Of a DNA stretch of 64,000 nt, positions 8,380 to 17,046 are shown one piece after another (position 1 is the first letter of the stretch; every line of letters begins with the position of its first letter). The stretch spans positions 29,789 to 93,788 of the forward strand of contig JBBIUS010000001.1 of assembly GCA_037440105.1 (NCBI GenBank). Reading direction: 5' to 3'. Made by a program: the position numbers and the translations under genes. This DNA is from JBBIUS01 sp037440105 (GTDB lineage: Bacteria > Patescibacteriota > Patescibacteriia > XYB2-FULL-38-15). The notes beneath the pieces are model-generated. The model was given only the letters and a program-made list of their open reading frames with translations, had not been told where the DNA came from and made no database searches.

Positions 8380-9730
8380 AAAAACACCTTCTATTGCGAT
8401 TGTCGGCAGAGCTAATGTAGGAAAATCTACCCTTTTTAACTGTTTGATTGAAAAACCAAAAGCTTTGGTTTCCCCTATAGCTGGGACAACAAGGGATAGA
8501 AATTATGGCCACGCCATCTGGCGCGGCCAAGATTTAATTTTGGTTGACACCGGCGGCTTAGAAGACATCGCTATTGGAAAAATTATAGCCAGAGAAGTTA
8601 AAAAGCAAGTTGATATTGCTGTAGCAAAAGCGGATTTAATATTCTTTTTAGTTGATTTAAAAGCCGGGCTTCTCCCAGACGATATAAAAATTTCTAAATT
8701 TTTAAAAAAATTGAAAAAACCAGTAATTTTAGTCGGCAATAAAGCAGACAACGCCGTCCTCCAAATAAAGGCAGAAGAGAAACAATGGCTTAGACTGAAT
8801 TTTGGAAAACCGTTGCCGGTTTCGGCAGTAACCGGAGCCGGCGCAGGAGACCTCCTTGACCAAGCCACGGCTATTTTAAAAACGATTGAGATAAAAAAAA
8901 CACCGCCTACCATCTCACGCCCGCCAATAAAAGTTGCGATTATCGGCAAACCAAATGTTGGCAAGTCTTCTTTACTAAATTCGCTTTTGGGCGAAGAAAG
9001 AGTTTTGGTTAGCGAAATTCCTTTTACCACCCGCGAACCGCAAGACACATTGTTTATATATAAAGATCAGCCGCTTCTTTTAATTGACACAGTCGGCATC
9101 AGAAAAAAAGCCAAGATAAAACCGGGTTTAGAAAAAATGGGTGTTAAAAGAAGCATCGCAGCTATTGAACGTTCAGACATTGTTCTTTTTGTTACCGAAA
9201 CGCAAGAACCGCTCACAGCCCAAGATAAACATTTGGCTGAATTAATTTTAAAAACAAATGCCAGTTTGATTATCCTGGCTAATAAATGGGATCTTGTTTC
9301 GCAAAAAGAATCTGCCACCATAAACAGATTCACATTGTACTATCGCCGTTTTTTCCCATTTCTTGACTGGGCGCCGATTTTATTCATTTCAGCCAAAACC
9401 GGAGAAAAAGTAAAAAAAATTTTAGATTTAATTTTAGAAATAAATAAAGAACGAAATAAACTTTTAAAGCCAGAAGAATTAGAAAAATTTTTAAAAATAA
9501 CTCTTGTCAAACACTGGGCTATTGTTCACCGCAAAAAGAAAATCAGCGAAAGACCAAAAATTATTGATTTAACACAAACTGCGACTGCTCCGCCAAAATT
9601 CCAATTAATCACCACATCTAAAGAAGCCATTCCAGATGCTTTTATAAAATTTATTGAAAAAAGATTGCGCGAACAGTTTGACTTTCTCGGCACGCCGATT
9701 AAGGTCGAAGTAAGACAGATTAAAAAATAG
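8363..9730 (+). CDS. der: Ribosome biogenesis GTPase Der (EngA)
   Basis: A tandem GTPase needed for maturation of the 50S subunit. The first G domain has GRANVGKSTLF, DTGG and NKAD. The second has GKPNVGKSSLL, DTVGIRKKAKI and NKWD. A C-terminal KH-like domain follows to residue 455. I chose the ATG at 8363 because GGAGA lies three bases upstream; the frame is open further upstream but that part lacks similarity to the family. The start overlaps the end of the LCP gene by 17 bases, which suggests translational coupling. Confidence 0.95.
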   Translation: MPIISKKTPSIAIVGRANVGKSTLFNCLIEKPKALVSPIAGTTRDRNYGHAIWRGQDLILVDTGGLEDIAIGKIIAREVKKQVDIAVAKADLIFFLVDLKAGLLPDDIKISKFLKKLKKPVILVGNKADNAVLQIKAEEKQWLRLNFGKPLPVSAVTGAGAGDLLDQATAILKTIEIKKTPPTISRPPIKVAIIGKPNVGKSSLLNSLLGEERVLVSEIPFTTREPQDTLFIYKDQPLLLIDTVGIRKKAKIKPGLEKMGVKRSIAAIERSDIVLFVTETQEPLTAQDKHLAELILKTNASLIILANKWDLVSQKESATINRFTLYYRRFFPFLDWAPILFISAKTGEKVKKILDLILEINKERNKLLKPEELEKFLKITLVKHWAIVHRKKKISERPKIIDLTQTATAPPKFQLITTSKEAIPDAFIKFIEKRLREQFDFLGTPIKVEVRQIKK

Positions 9731-9820
9731 GGTTGAGCAAGGTTTAGCAGGGTTCGGCAGGGGTTAAATCCCTTGCTATACTATGCTAATCCCTGCTACA
9801 CCCTGCTATACCATACAAAC
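9731..9820. repeat. Period-10 inverted repeat between der and pth
   Basis: The left half is made of decamers such as GGTTGAGCAA, GGTTTAGCAG and GGTTCGGCAG. The right half carries the complementary decamers CCCTGCTACA and CCCTGCTATA. The halves can pair into a long imperfect hairpin in the untranslated region just before pth. The same repeat type occurs inside topA at 12549-12648. Confidence 0.75.
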
Positions 9821-10396
9821 ATGCGACTCATCGCCGGTCTCGGAAATCCAGGAAAAAAATATGAAAAAACGCGACATAATGCCGGTTTTTTAACTATTAA
9901 CTATTTACAATTAACAATTAACAATTTTTCTGATTGGAAGTTTAATAAAAAATTCAATGCTGAAATAGCAGAAGGAACAATAAATGATGAAAAAATTATT
10001 CTAGCAAAACCGCAAACATTTATGAACGATTCGGGCCAGGCTGTTAAAAAAATAATCGGAAATCGGAAATTGGAAATTGGAAATTTAATTGTCATTCACG
10101 ACGACATCGACCTTCCGCTCGGGAAAATCAGAATAAAAAAAGACGGCTCTTCCGGCGGCCATCAAGGCGTGCAGTCTATTATCACCGCGCTTGGCACACA
10201 AAATTTTGTTCGTTTGAAAATCGGTGTTGGACCGAAAACACGGCCGCCGCATTTTGACGCGGCAAAGTACGTTTTGCAAAAATTTACCAAAAGCGAAGAA
10301 AAAATTCTAGCCGAGACAATAAAAAAAGCAACCGATGCGGTTGCCGTGATCCTGGAAGAAAGTGTGGAAAAAGCGATGAACCAGTTCAATCGATAG
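9821..10396 (+). CDS. pth: Peptidyl-tRNA hydrolase
   Basis: This enzyme (191 residues) releases peptides from prematurely dropped peptidyl-tRNA. It has the family start MRLIAGLGNPGKKYEKTRHN with the catalytic His19, then KPQTFMNDSG, VIHDDIDLPLG and GGHQGVQSI. An upstream in-frame start exists but lies in the repeat, so MRLIAGLGNPG at 9821 is the start. Two period-7 tracts inside the gene encode LTINYLQLTINN (near residue 28) and GNRKLEIGNL (near residue 83), so this copy carries repeat-derived segments in surface loops. The active-site residues remain intact. Confidence 0.94.
   Translation: MRLIAGLGNPGKKYEKTRHNAGFLTINYLQLTINNFSDWKFNKKFNAEIAEGTINDEKIILAKPQTFMNDSGQAVKKIIGNRKLEIGNLIVIHDDIDLPLGKIRIKKDGSSGGHQGVQSIITALGTQNFVRLKIGVGPKTRPPHFDAAKYVLQKFTKSEEKILAETIKKATDAVAVILEESVEKAMNQFNR
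9891..9928. repeat. Period-7 tract inside pth (AACTATT/AACAATT)
   Basis: Heptads AACTATT, AACTATT, TACAATT, AACAATT and AACAATT follow one another in the coding sequence. The period is not a multiple of three, so each copy is read in a different frame. Confidence 0.75.
10057..10085. repeat. Period-7 tract inside pth (GGAAATT)
   Basis: Four heptads (GGAAATC, then GGAAATT three times) lie within the coding sequence and encode the NRKLEIGNL segment just before the conserved VIHDD motif. Confidence 0.75.
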
Positions 10397-10480
10397 AGTT
10401 TCTCAGTTTCTCAATTTTTCAGTTTATTGGTTTTTAAGTTTGTATTTTTGGTTTTTGGTTTTTAATTTTTGGTTTATGCC
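10397..10480. repeat. T-rich tandem repeat tract downstream of pth
   Basis: Units such as AGTTTCTC (period 8) pass into TTTTTGG heptads. There is no complementary arm nearby, so this looks like half of a hairpin element. No gene is visible. Confidence 0.6.
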
Positions 10481-10487
10481 CATATCA

Positions 10488-10591
10488 CTGCCCGCCAGCG
10501 TAAAGTCCGTTCCGAAAACGGAAAAAACTTTAACTTGTGGTTACTTACTAGGTCAGGAGGGGTGACCATCGTTTTCACCGCTGGCGAGCAG
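10488..10591 (+). ncRNA. Candidate structured RNA between pth and dprA
   Basis: CTGCCCGCCAGCG (10488-10500) pairs with CGCTGGCGAGCAG (10579-10591) with one mismatch, closing a region of about 104 bases. Inside are a hairpin CCGTT-CCGAA-AACGG and a hairpin GGTCA-GGAGGGG-TGACC. The GC content is well above its AT-rich surroundings, which favours a conserved RNA. It does not fit tRNA, tmRNA, SRP RNA or a riboswitch I recognise. The strand is a guess from the flanking plus-strand genes; the stem would also form on the other strand. Confidence 0.45.
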
Positions 10592-10793
10592 AGGCACGAA
10601 CACAATCGTTGTTTTCTTAATACTACATCTTAACAAATTTAATTATCATCGTCAAGAATAATTTTCTCGGATGCCCGACTCCTAACTTCTTTTGACATTT
10701 AATCTATTAGAAATAGAAATTTGACATCAGGTGTTGTATTGCTTTATTCGCACCTTAATTTATTTCTTTTATCTTGATAACTTCTCTAAAAGT

Positions 10794-11894
10794 ATGGCAA
10801 CTCAAAATGGTTTAAAATATTGGATAGCTTTTTCTCGGTTTCCTAAAATTGGCTCAGTAAGGCTTTTAAAACTTTTAAATTATTTCTCTTCAATGGAAGA
10901 AGCCTGGCAGGCTTCTTCCATTGATTTAATTAAAGCTGGTCTGGAAGAAAACGTAATCCAGGAATTTTTTATCAAAAAGCAAGAAATTAATCCGGACCGA
11001 GAGTTAGAAGAATTAAAAAAAGAAAACATTAAAGTTGTCACAATAAAAGATGAAAACTACCCCTCCCTACTCAAAGAAATTTGGAATCCGCCAGCCCTTC
11101 TTTATTATAAAGGGACTTTAGAAAAAGAAGAAAAATTTTCCATTGCCATAGTTGGGACTCGAAAAATTACAAATTACGGCAAGCAAGTTACAGAAGACCT
11201 AGTGCGAGAACTCGCTTTAAATGGAATTACAATTGTAAGCGGTATGGCTTTGGGTATTGATACAGTCGCCCATCAAACAGCTCTTGCCTCTGGTGCAAAA
11301 ACAATCGCTGTTTTGGGCTCTGGTATTGATACAGCAAGTATTTACCCTTCTCAAAATCGATATTTAGCTTCAAAAATCGCTGAAAATGGAGGAGCTATTA
11401 TTTCAGAATATCCAATTGGCACTCTTGCCATGCCTCAATATTTCCCTCACCGCAACAGAATCATTTCTGGGCTTTCACTTGGGACTTTAGTCGTTGAAGC
11501 AGCAGAAGAATCAGGCGCTTTAATTACCGCTAAATACGCCCTTGACCAAAACCGCGAAGTTTTTGCCGTTCCAGGCAGCATCTATAGCCCTGCCTCAATT
11601 GGTCCAAATAATTTAATAAAAATGGGAGCCAAACCGGTGACAAAAGCGACTGATATTTTAGAAACTTTAAATCTTACTCAAGTAACAAATTTTATTCAAT
11701 CTCAAAAAATTGTTCCAGAAAGCCAAGAAGAAGCAAAACTTCTACAATTTCTTTCTTTTGAGCCTGTCCATATTGACAAACTCATTGCCCTTTCAGGACT
11801 TGACGTCCAAAAAACAAATAGTACACTTACGATTATGGAAATGAAAGGGAAAGTAAAGAATCTTGGAGGGATGAACTATGTGCTAGCGAAGTAA
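10794..11894 (+). CDS. dprA: DNA-processing protein DprA
   Basis: A Rossmann-fold protein (366 residues) that binds incoming single-stranded DNA and loads RecA during natural transformation. Visible marks are AIVGTRKITNYG, SGMALGIDTVAHQTAL, AVLGSGIDTASIYPSQN, SEYPIGTLAMPQYFPHRNRIISGLS and AEESGALITA. A C-terminal winged-helix-like part follows (EPVHIDKLIALSGL). The start at 10794 (MATQNGLKYW) is preferred over an upstream in-frame ATG without similarity. With the comEC genes at 58-60 kb it points to competence. Confidence 0.94.
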   Translation: MATQNGLKYWIAFSRFPKIGSVRLLKLLNYFSSMEEAWQASSIDLIKAGLEENVIQEFFIKKQEINPDRELEELKKENIKVVTIKDENYPSLLKEIWNPPALLYYKGTLEKEEKFSIAIVGTRKITNYGKQVTEDLVRELALNGITIVSGMALGIDTVAHQTALASGAKTIAVLGSGIDTASIYPSQNRYLASKIAENGGAIISEYPIGTLAMPQYFPHRNRIISGLSLGTLVVEAAEESGALITAKYALDQNREVFAVPGSIYSPASIGPNNLIKMGAKPVTKATDILETLNLTQVTNFIQSQKIVPESQEEAKLLQFLSFEPVHIDKLIALSGLDVQKTNSTLTIMEMKGKVKNLGGMNYVLAK

Positions 11895-11971
11895 CCAGTA
11901 ACGGGTAACGAGTAACGCGTACAATTTTAAAATTACGGGTTACTGGTTACGGGTTACGCGTTACTATATTT
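11891..11971. repeat. Period-7 inverted repeat (GTAACGS family), copy 1
   Basis: The left arm has heptads GTAACCA, GTAACGG, GTAACGA and GTAACGC. The right arm has GTTACTG, GTTACGG and GTTACGC. The tract runs from the end of dprA to the topA start and ends GTTACTATATTTAT. A sister copy lies at 60306-60402. Confidence 0.8.
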
Positions 11972-14278
11972 ATGAACCTCGTTATCGTCGAATCCCCTAC
12001 AAAAGCAAAAACAATTTCAAAATTTTTAACAAAAGACTTTAAGGTTGAGTCTTCTTTTGGCCATGTCCGTGACCTGCCGGAGTATGAGATGGGGATTGAT
12101 ATTGAACATGATTTTAAGCCGCATTATGTCGTCCCGCGCAAAAATCAAAAAATCGTAAACAACCTTAAAAAAGCGTCTCAAAAAGCAAAAAATGTTTATT
12201 TTGCCACTGACGAAGACAGAGAGGGCGAAGCAATTGCCTGGCACCTTGCTCAAATTTTAAAACCAAAAGCAGAGCAAATCAAACGAATCGCCTTTCATGA
12301 GATCACGCGCGAAGCAGTCCTTGAAGCAATAAAAAATCCGCGCTCTATTGATTTAAATTTAGTCAATGCTCAGCAAGCAAGGCGGATTTTGGATCGCTTG
12401 GTTGGTTATGAACTTTCCCCTTTTCTCTGGCGAAAAGTTGCTAAAGGCCTTTCAGCAGGGCGCGTTCAATCAGTGGCCGTCCGATTGATTGTCGAAAGGG
12501 AAAGAGAAATCCAAAATTTTAAACCGCAGGAATATTGGACTATTGAAGCAAGGTTAAGCAAGGTTAGGCAAGGAATGGCAAGGAGTAGCAATGGTGAAAA
12601 AACAACCCTGCTCAACCCCGCTAAACCCTACTCAACCCCACTAAACTCTGATACATTCATTGCCAAGCTTTATAAAATTGATGGCGCGGTTTTGGATAAA
12701 TTTGATATTGCCACCAAAGAAAAAGCAGAAAGAATTCTCAAGGACCTCGAGGGCCGAAGTTATACAGTAGTTGATGTCCAAAAAAAAGAAAAAAAGAGGA
12801 CGCCATTGCCTCCTTTCACAACCTCTACTCTGCAGCAAGAAGCAAACCGTCAATTTGGCTTTTCTGCCAAGCAAACAATGGTAATTGCCCAACAGTTGTA
12901 TGAAGGAATAAATCTCGGTCCAGAAGGTTCAATTGGCTTAATTACTTATATGCGAACTGATTCAGTCAATCTGGCAGAAAAGTTTTTAAACGAAACGCGC
13001 AAGTTTATTTCGGTGTCCTTCGGCGATAAATATTTGCCCGCATCTAGTCGGCGTTTTGCCACAAAATCAAAATTAGCTCAAGAAGCCCATGAAGCAATCC
13101 GGCCAACCGATCCAAATCGAAAACCGGACGATATCAAACAACACTTAGACGATAGTCAATATAAACTTTATAATTTAATTTGGCAGCGGGCTATTGCTTC
13201 TCAAATGGCAGAAGCTTTGCTCATTAGCACAACTGCAGATATTGAAGCAAAAAAAATGGAAATCAGTAATCAAAAATCTAAAATATCCTCCTATATTTTT
13301 CGAACCACCGGCTTAACAATTAAATTCGACGGCTTTTTAAAAGTTTACGGTTCAAGCCAGGAATTAATCCTCCCACCGCTCGAGGTCAATGAACCGTTGG
13401 ACTTAATCAAATTAACTCCTATCCAACACTTTACTCAACCGCCAGCCAGGTATTCTGACGCATCACTAGTTAAGGCGCTTGAAGAACACGGCATTGGCCG
13501 CCCGTCAACCTACGCACCGACTATTTCAAATATTATTGAACGTGGCTATGTTGAAAGAATCGAAGGCCGCCGCCTGAAGCCAAAAGAAATTGCTTTTTTA
13601 GTAAACGATCTTTTAGTCCAGCACTTCCCGCAGATCGTTGACTATAAATTCACGGCTCGAATGGAGGACGATTTAGACGAAATTGCTCAAAGAAAAAAAG
13701 AATGGGTTCCAATAATTCGAGAATTTTATATTCCCTTTAAGGAAAATCTTAATAAAAAATATCAAGAAATCAGCAAAAAAGAACTTACTGAAGAAAAAAC
13801 AGAAGAGATTTGCGAAAAATGCGGCGCTCCAATGGTTATAAAAACTGGACGCTACGGAAAGTTTTTAGCCTGCAGCGCTTTCCCAAAATGCAAAAATGTC
13901 AAACCGCTCGAAAAACCCACACCATCTGAGGCAGAAACCACTGACGAAAAATGCGAAAAATGCGGCGCTCCAATGGTTATAAAAACTGGACGCTACGGAA
14001 AGTTTTTAGCCTGCTCAAAATATCCGGAATGTAAAAATGTTAAACCGCTTATAAAATCAACCGGGCTAACCTGCCCTCAGTGCGGCAAGGGAGAAATAGT
14101 TGAACGCCGTTCAAAACGCGGCCGCACCTTTTATTCCTGCAGCCGATACCCTAACTGCAAATTTGCCCTTTGGTCGCGCCCAACCGGCGAAAAATGCCCA
14201 AAATGCAATAGCCTTTTGGTCCACGGAAAAAAAGACATGGTTGTTTGTTCAAATAAAGAATGTGATTATAAAGAGTAA
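11972..14278 (+). CDS. topA: DNA topoisomerase I
   Basis: A type IA topoisomerase (768 residues) that relaxes negative supercoils. The TOPRIM domain has VESPTKAKTI and DEDREGEAIAW. The catalytic tyrosine lies in GLITYMRTDSVNL. Four zinc-ribbon modules close the protein, the first two being almost identical (CEKCGAPMVIKTGRYGKFLA). About 33 residues (near 193-225, within TIEARLSK...FIAKLYKIDG) are encoded by a period-10 repeat absent from ordinary TopA, and a shorter heptad tract encodes EISNQKSKISS. The ATG follows a hairpin repeat directly and no strong ribosome binding site is visible. Confidence 0.95.
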   Translation: MNLVIVESPTKAKTISKFLTKDFKVESSFGHVRDLPEYEMGIDIEHDFKPHYVVPRKNQKIVNNLKKASQKAKNVYFATDEDREGEAIAWHLAQILKPKAEQIKRIAFHEITREAVLEAIKNPRSIDLNLVNAQQARRILDRLVGYELSPFLWRKVAKGLSAGRVQSVAVRLIVEREREIQNFKPQEYWTIEARLSKVRQGMARSSNGEKTTLLNPAKPYSTPLNSDTFIAKLYKIDGAVLDKFDIATKEKAERILKDLEGRSYTVVDVQKKEKKRTPLPPFTTSTLQQEANRQFGFSAKQTMVIAQQLYEGINLGPEGSIGLITYMRTDSVNLAEKFLNETRKFISVSFGDKYLPASSRRFATKSKLAQEAHEAIRPTDPNRKPDDIKQHLDDSQYKLYNLIWQRAIASQMAEALLISTTADIEAKKMEISNQKSKISSYIFRTTGLTIKFDGFLKVYGSSQELILPPLEVNEPLDLIKLTPIQHFTQPPARYSDASLVKALEEHGIGRPSTYAPTISNIIERGYVERIEGRRLKPKEIAFLVNDLLVQHFPQIVDYKFTARMEDDLDEIAQRKKEWVPIIREFYIPFKENLNKKYQEISKKELTEEKTEEICEKCGAPMVIKTGRYGKFLACSAFPKCKNVKPLEKPTPSEAETTDEKCEKCGAPMVIKTGRYGKFLACSKYPECKNVKPLIKSTGLTCPQCGKGEIVERRSKRGRTFYSCSRYPNCKFALWSRPTGEKCPKCNSLLVHGKKDMVVCSNKECDYKE
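12549..12648. repeat. Period-10 inverted repeat inside topA
   Basis: Decamers AGGTTAAGCA, AGGTTAGGCA, AGGAATGGCA and AGGAGTAGCA are followed by complementary-type decamers AACCCCGCTA, AACCCTACTC and AACCCCACTA. The tract is in frame and open, and encodes the segment between TIEARLSK and FIAKLYKIDG. It belongs to the same family as 9731-9820. Confidence 0.8.
13811..14014 (+). repeat. Two identical 63-base copies within topA zinc ribbons
   Basis: Bases 13811-13873 and 13952-14014 are identical. They encode the first two CEKCGAPMVIKTGRYG modules. Perfect identity at synonymous sites indicates a recent duplication or gene conversion. Confidence 0.9.
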
Positions 14279-14313
14279 AAACGCTGTACATCACTGTTAC
14301 ATGTTATAAAATG

Positions 14314-14346
14314 ACTGCCTCGCATCTTTGCGTAAGGCAGTTTTTA
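14314..14346 (+). terminator. Rho-independent terminator after topA
   Basis: ACTGCCT and AGGCAGT form the stem around a 13-base loop, and a run of five Ts follows. Confidence 0.75.
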
Positions 14347-14483
14347 AAAATAATCGCATTTTAAAAAGTTGGACAATTATGCTATGGCATTTTGTACACT
14401 TTTTATTTTAACATTATTATTCATCGCAATTGATTCTTAAATTCTTTACAAAATACCTTATTTGTTTTACACTTTTTAAGTGT

Positions 14484-16004
14484 ATGACAATCGACGAACT
14501 GCTTCAAAAAATCAAGTCTTACAATCCAAACGCTGATTTAGATTTAATCAGGTTGGCCTATGAATACGCTAAAAAAGCACACGGCGCCCAAAAGAGACTT
14601 TCTGGGAAACCATACATCGCTCACCCTCTAGCAACAGCTTTTAATCTGGCGGAAATGAAATTAGATCAAGATGTTATTATTGCCGGACTTTTGCATGATG
14701 TTCCAGAAGAGACAAGCCCTCAAAATCCTGAATTGTCATTAAAAGATATCAAGCACAACTTTGGCGAAGAGGTGGCTTTTTTAGTCCGCGGCATTACCAA
14801 ACTCGGCAAGATTAAATACCGCGGTATGGAGCGCTACCTTGAAAACCTTCGTAAAATGTTTATTGCCATGGCTGAGGACATTAGAGTAATTCTAATAAAA
14901 TTTGCCGACCGGCTGCATAACCTTGAAACTTTAGAATTTTTACCGCCCAAAAAACAAAAACGCATTGCCCTTGAAACGCTTGAAATTTATGCTCCGATTG
15001 CCAACCGCTTAGGCATGGGAGAAATTAAAGGACGCCTTGAAGATGAATCTTTCAAGTATCTCTATCCAAAAGAATATGAATGGCTAAAAAAAGAAGTAAC
15101 GCCAAAATATAAAGAAAAAGAAGAGTATTTAAAAAAAATAAAAGTAAAACTTTTAAAAACAATCACTCGGTCTCCTTTGGGCTACGACCTTTCAAGTCAG
15201 CCTCTTTCAAATGAAGGGTCAAGGGGAATAAAAATATATTCAATCCATGGTCGGACAAAACGTCTTTGGAGCATTTACAAAAAATTAAAACAGCGCGGGA
15301 ATAAGGATCTATCAAAAATTTATGATCTAGTCGCTCTTCGCGTTATTACTGAAACAGTTGCTGAATGCTACGCGATTTTAGGAATTATTCATCAACTCTG
15401 GAAACCGCTCAAAGGGAGAATTAAAGACTATATTGCTCAACCAAAACCAAATGGCTATCAATCACTGCATACTACTGTCTTCTGCGATGACGGAGAAATT
15501 ATTGAATTCCAAATCAGAACAAAAAAAATGCACGAAAAAGCAGAATACGGTATCGCCGCCCATTGGTATTACGAAGAACGCGGCTCAACAAAACCGGTAG
15601 ATAAAAATTTAAAATGGGTAAACGAACTAACCAAATGGAAAAAAGAATTTGAAGAAAATAGACAATACCTCGAAACATTAAAAATTGATGTTTTTCAAAA
15701 CAGGATATTTGTTTTTACCCCAAAAGGCGATGTCATTGACCTGCCGGAAAACTCAACAGCCATTGATTTTGCTTATGCAGTACATACTGATCTCGGCAAT
15801 AAATGTGTTGGCGCCAAAATTAACGATCAAATGGCCAGTTTAGACACAAAACTTTTAAACGGGGACATGGTTGAAATTTTGACTGACAAAAACCGAAAAG
15901 CGCCGTCTGTTGACTGGCTAAAATTTGCTAAAACAAGCAACGCTCGCCACAAAATAAGAAGTTGTCTTAGGAAATCAAAAATACAAATCGGCAATAAAAA
16001 ATGA
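14484..16004 (+). CDS. relA: RelA/SpoT family (p)ppGpp synthetase/hydrolase, short form
   Basis: A stringent-response enzyme that makes or degrades (p)ppGpp. The HD hydrolase domain shows AHPLATAFNLAEMKLD, GLLHDVPEET and the ADRLHNLETL helix. The synthetase domain shows IYDLVALRVIT, GRIKDYIAQPKPNGYQSLHT and QIRTKKMHEKAEYGIAAHW. A TGS domain follows (VFTPKGDVIDLPENSTAIDFAYAVHTDLG). The protein ends at 506 residues, soon after TGS, so the regulatory helical and ACT domains of the roughly 700-residue family are missing. The start MTIDELLQ at 14484 is preferred over an upstream ATG. The gene ends in TGA, showing that UGA is a stop here. Confidence 0.92.
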   Translation: MTIDELLQKIKSYNPNADLDLIRLAYEYAKKAHGAQKRLSGKPYIAHPLATAFNLAEMKLDQDVIIAGLLHDVPEETSPQNPELSLKDIKHNFGEEVAFLVRGITKLGKIKYRGMERYLENLRKMFIAMAEDIRVILIKFADRLHNLETLEFLPPKKQKRIALETLEIYAPIANRLGMGEIKGRLEDESFKYLYPKEYEWLKKEVTPKYKEKEEYLKKIKVKLLKTITRSPLGYDLSSQPLSNEGSRGIKIYSIHGRTKRLWSIYKKLKQRGNKDLSKIYDLVALRVITETVAECYAILGIIHQLWKPLKGRIKDYIAQPKPNGYQSLHTTVFCDDGEIIEFQIRTKKMHEKAEYGIAAHWYYEERGSTKPVDKNLKWVNELTKWKKEFEENRQYLETLKIDVFQNRIFVFTPKGDVIDLPENSTAIDFAYAVHTDLGNKCVGAKINDQMASLDTKLLNGDMVEILTDKNRKAPSVDWLKFAKTSNARHKIRSCLRKSKIQIGNKK

Positions 16005-16142
16005 CGCAAAGCGTCAATAAATGAAAATAAACAACAAAATTTTAACTCGCTTCCTGGCGCAGTTAATAACAAATCGTTCTCCACTGTTACGGCATCACTT
16101 TTTTAAATTAATAAACGAAACCTAATTATCCTCAGCCAAAAA

Positions 16143-17018
16143 TTATCTTTTTAAAATCTTCTTAATTATTCCATTAAATTCCTCTTCGCTAAAAAAATTG
16201 ATTATAATTTTGCCGCAGCCGGCTCTTTTTTTTATTTCAACTTTAGTCCCTAAATGTTCGCGGAGAGCTTCTTCTTTCGACAAAATCAATGGGTCTGTTT
16301 TTATTTTGCCATGCCTTTCTTTTATTTTCTTGACCCCTCTTTCTATCTCTCTTACTGATAAATAATTACTTAAAATCTTTTTCAAGAATTTGAGTTGCGC
16401 TCTTTCATCTTTTAGGCCTAAAATGGCCCGCGCCTGCCCTTCATTAATCTCACGATTTAGCAGCGCTTTTTTAACTTCTCCAGGCAGATTCTGTAAACGC
16501 AAAATATTTGAAACAGAAGATCGGCTCAGGCCTATTTTTTGCGCGATCTGTTCCTGCGTCAAATTAAACTCGTCGATTAATTTTTGAAAAGCGTAAGCTT
16601 TTTCCAAAGGATTCAAATCTTCTCGCTGAATATTTTCGATCAAAGCCATTTCTAATTTTTCTTGTTCTCTTGCTTTTCTCACAATAACAGGAACGGTTCT
16701 CAAATTTAAAAGTCGAGCCGCCCTTAGCCGCCTTTCTCCAGCAATAAGTTCATAATCATCTTCCCCTACTTTAGTAACTATCAAAGGTTGAATAATTCCG
16801 TACTCTCGGATTGATTTAACTAATTCTTCAAGGTTTTGAGCATTAAAATTTTGTCTAGGTTGTTTTGGATTTGACCGAATTCTGCCGGTTGGGAGATTAA
16901 TGACTTTTTCAATAAAACTGTCGCCTAATCCTAAACCTCGCTCAATTTTTTGAGGAGAATCTTTTGAAATTTTTGACGGAATAAGAGAATTTAATCCCCG
17001 ACCTAAACCAAAAGGCAT
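16143..17018 (-). CDS. parB: Chromosome-partitioning protein ParB
   Basis: A 291-residue ParB that binds parS sites and acts with ParA in chromosome segregation. The N-terminal CTP/DNA domain shows LPTGRIRSNPKQPRQNF, IREYGIIQPLIV and the GERRLRAARLL box. The helix-turn-helix is LTQEQIAQKIGLSRSSVSNILRL. A C-terminal dimerisation segment follows. It lies 18 bases downstream of parA, the usual order, and is certainly cotranscribed with it. Confidence 0.95.
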   Translation of the reverse strand: MPFGLGRGLNSLIPSKISKDSPQKIERGLGLGDSFIEKVINLPTGRIRSNPKQPRQNFNAQNLEELVKSIREYGIIQPLIVTKVGEDDYELIAGERRLRAARLLNLRTVPVIVRKAREQEKLEMALIENIQREDLNPLEKAYAFQKLIDEFNLTQEQIAQKIGLSRSSVSNILRLQNLPGEVKKALLNREINEGQARAILGLKDERAQLKFLKKILSNYLSVREIERGVKKIKERHGKIKTDPLILSKEEALREHLGTKVEIKKRAGCGKIIINFFSEEEFNGIIKKILKR

Positions 17019-17046
17019 AAAATTACAAATTACAAATTACAAATTT
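17019..17046. repeat. Period-7 tract between parA and parB (TTACAAA)
   Basis: Three to four copies of TTACAAA run across the parA-parB junction and over the end of parA. This is a short member of the window-wide heptad repeats. Confidence 0.65.

Noticed and set aside
10488..10591. SRP RNA (4.5S) for the hairpin region near dprA
   Set aside because: GGTCAGG occurs, but the GGAA tetraloop and the AGCAGCC partner of SRP helix 8 are missing.
16002..16004. UGA read as glycine (code 25)
   Set aside because: TGA stands at the natural end of the RelA/SpoT gene and conserved proteins are full length with standard stops.
16002..16016. TGACGCAAAGCGTCA hairpin as terminator of the RelA/SpoT gene
   Set aside because: The stem is six pairs and no U tract follows; it overlaps the stop codon and may be a chance palindrome.
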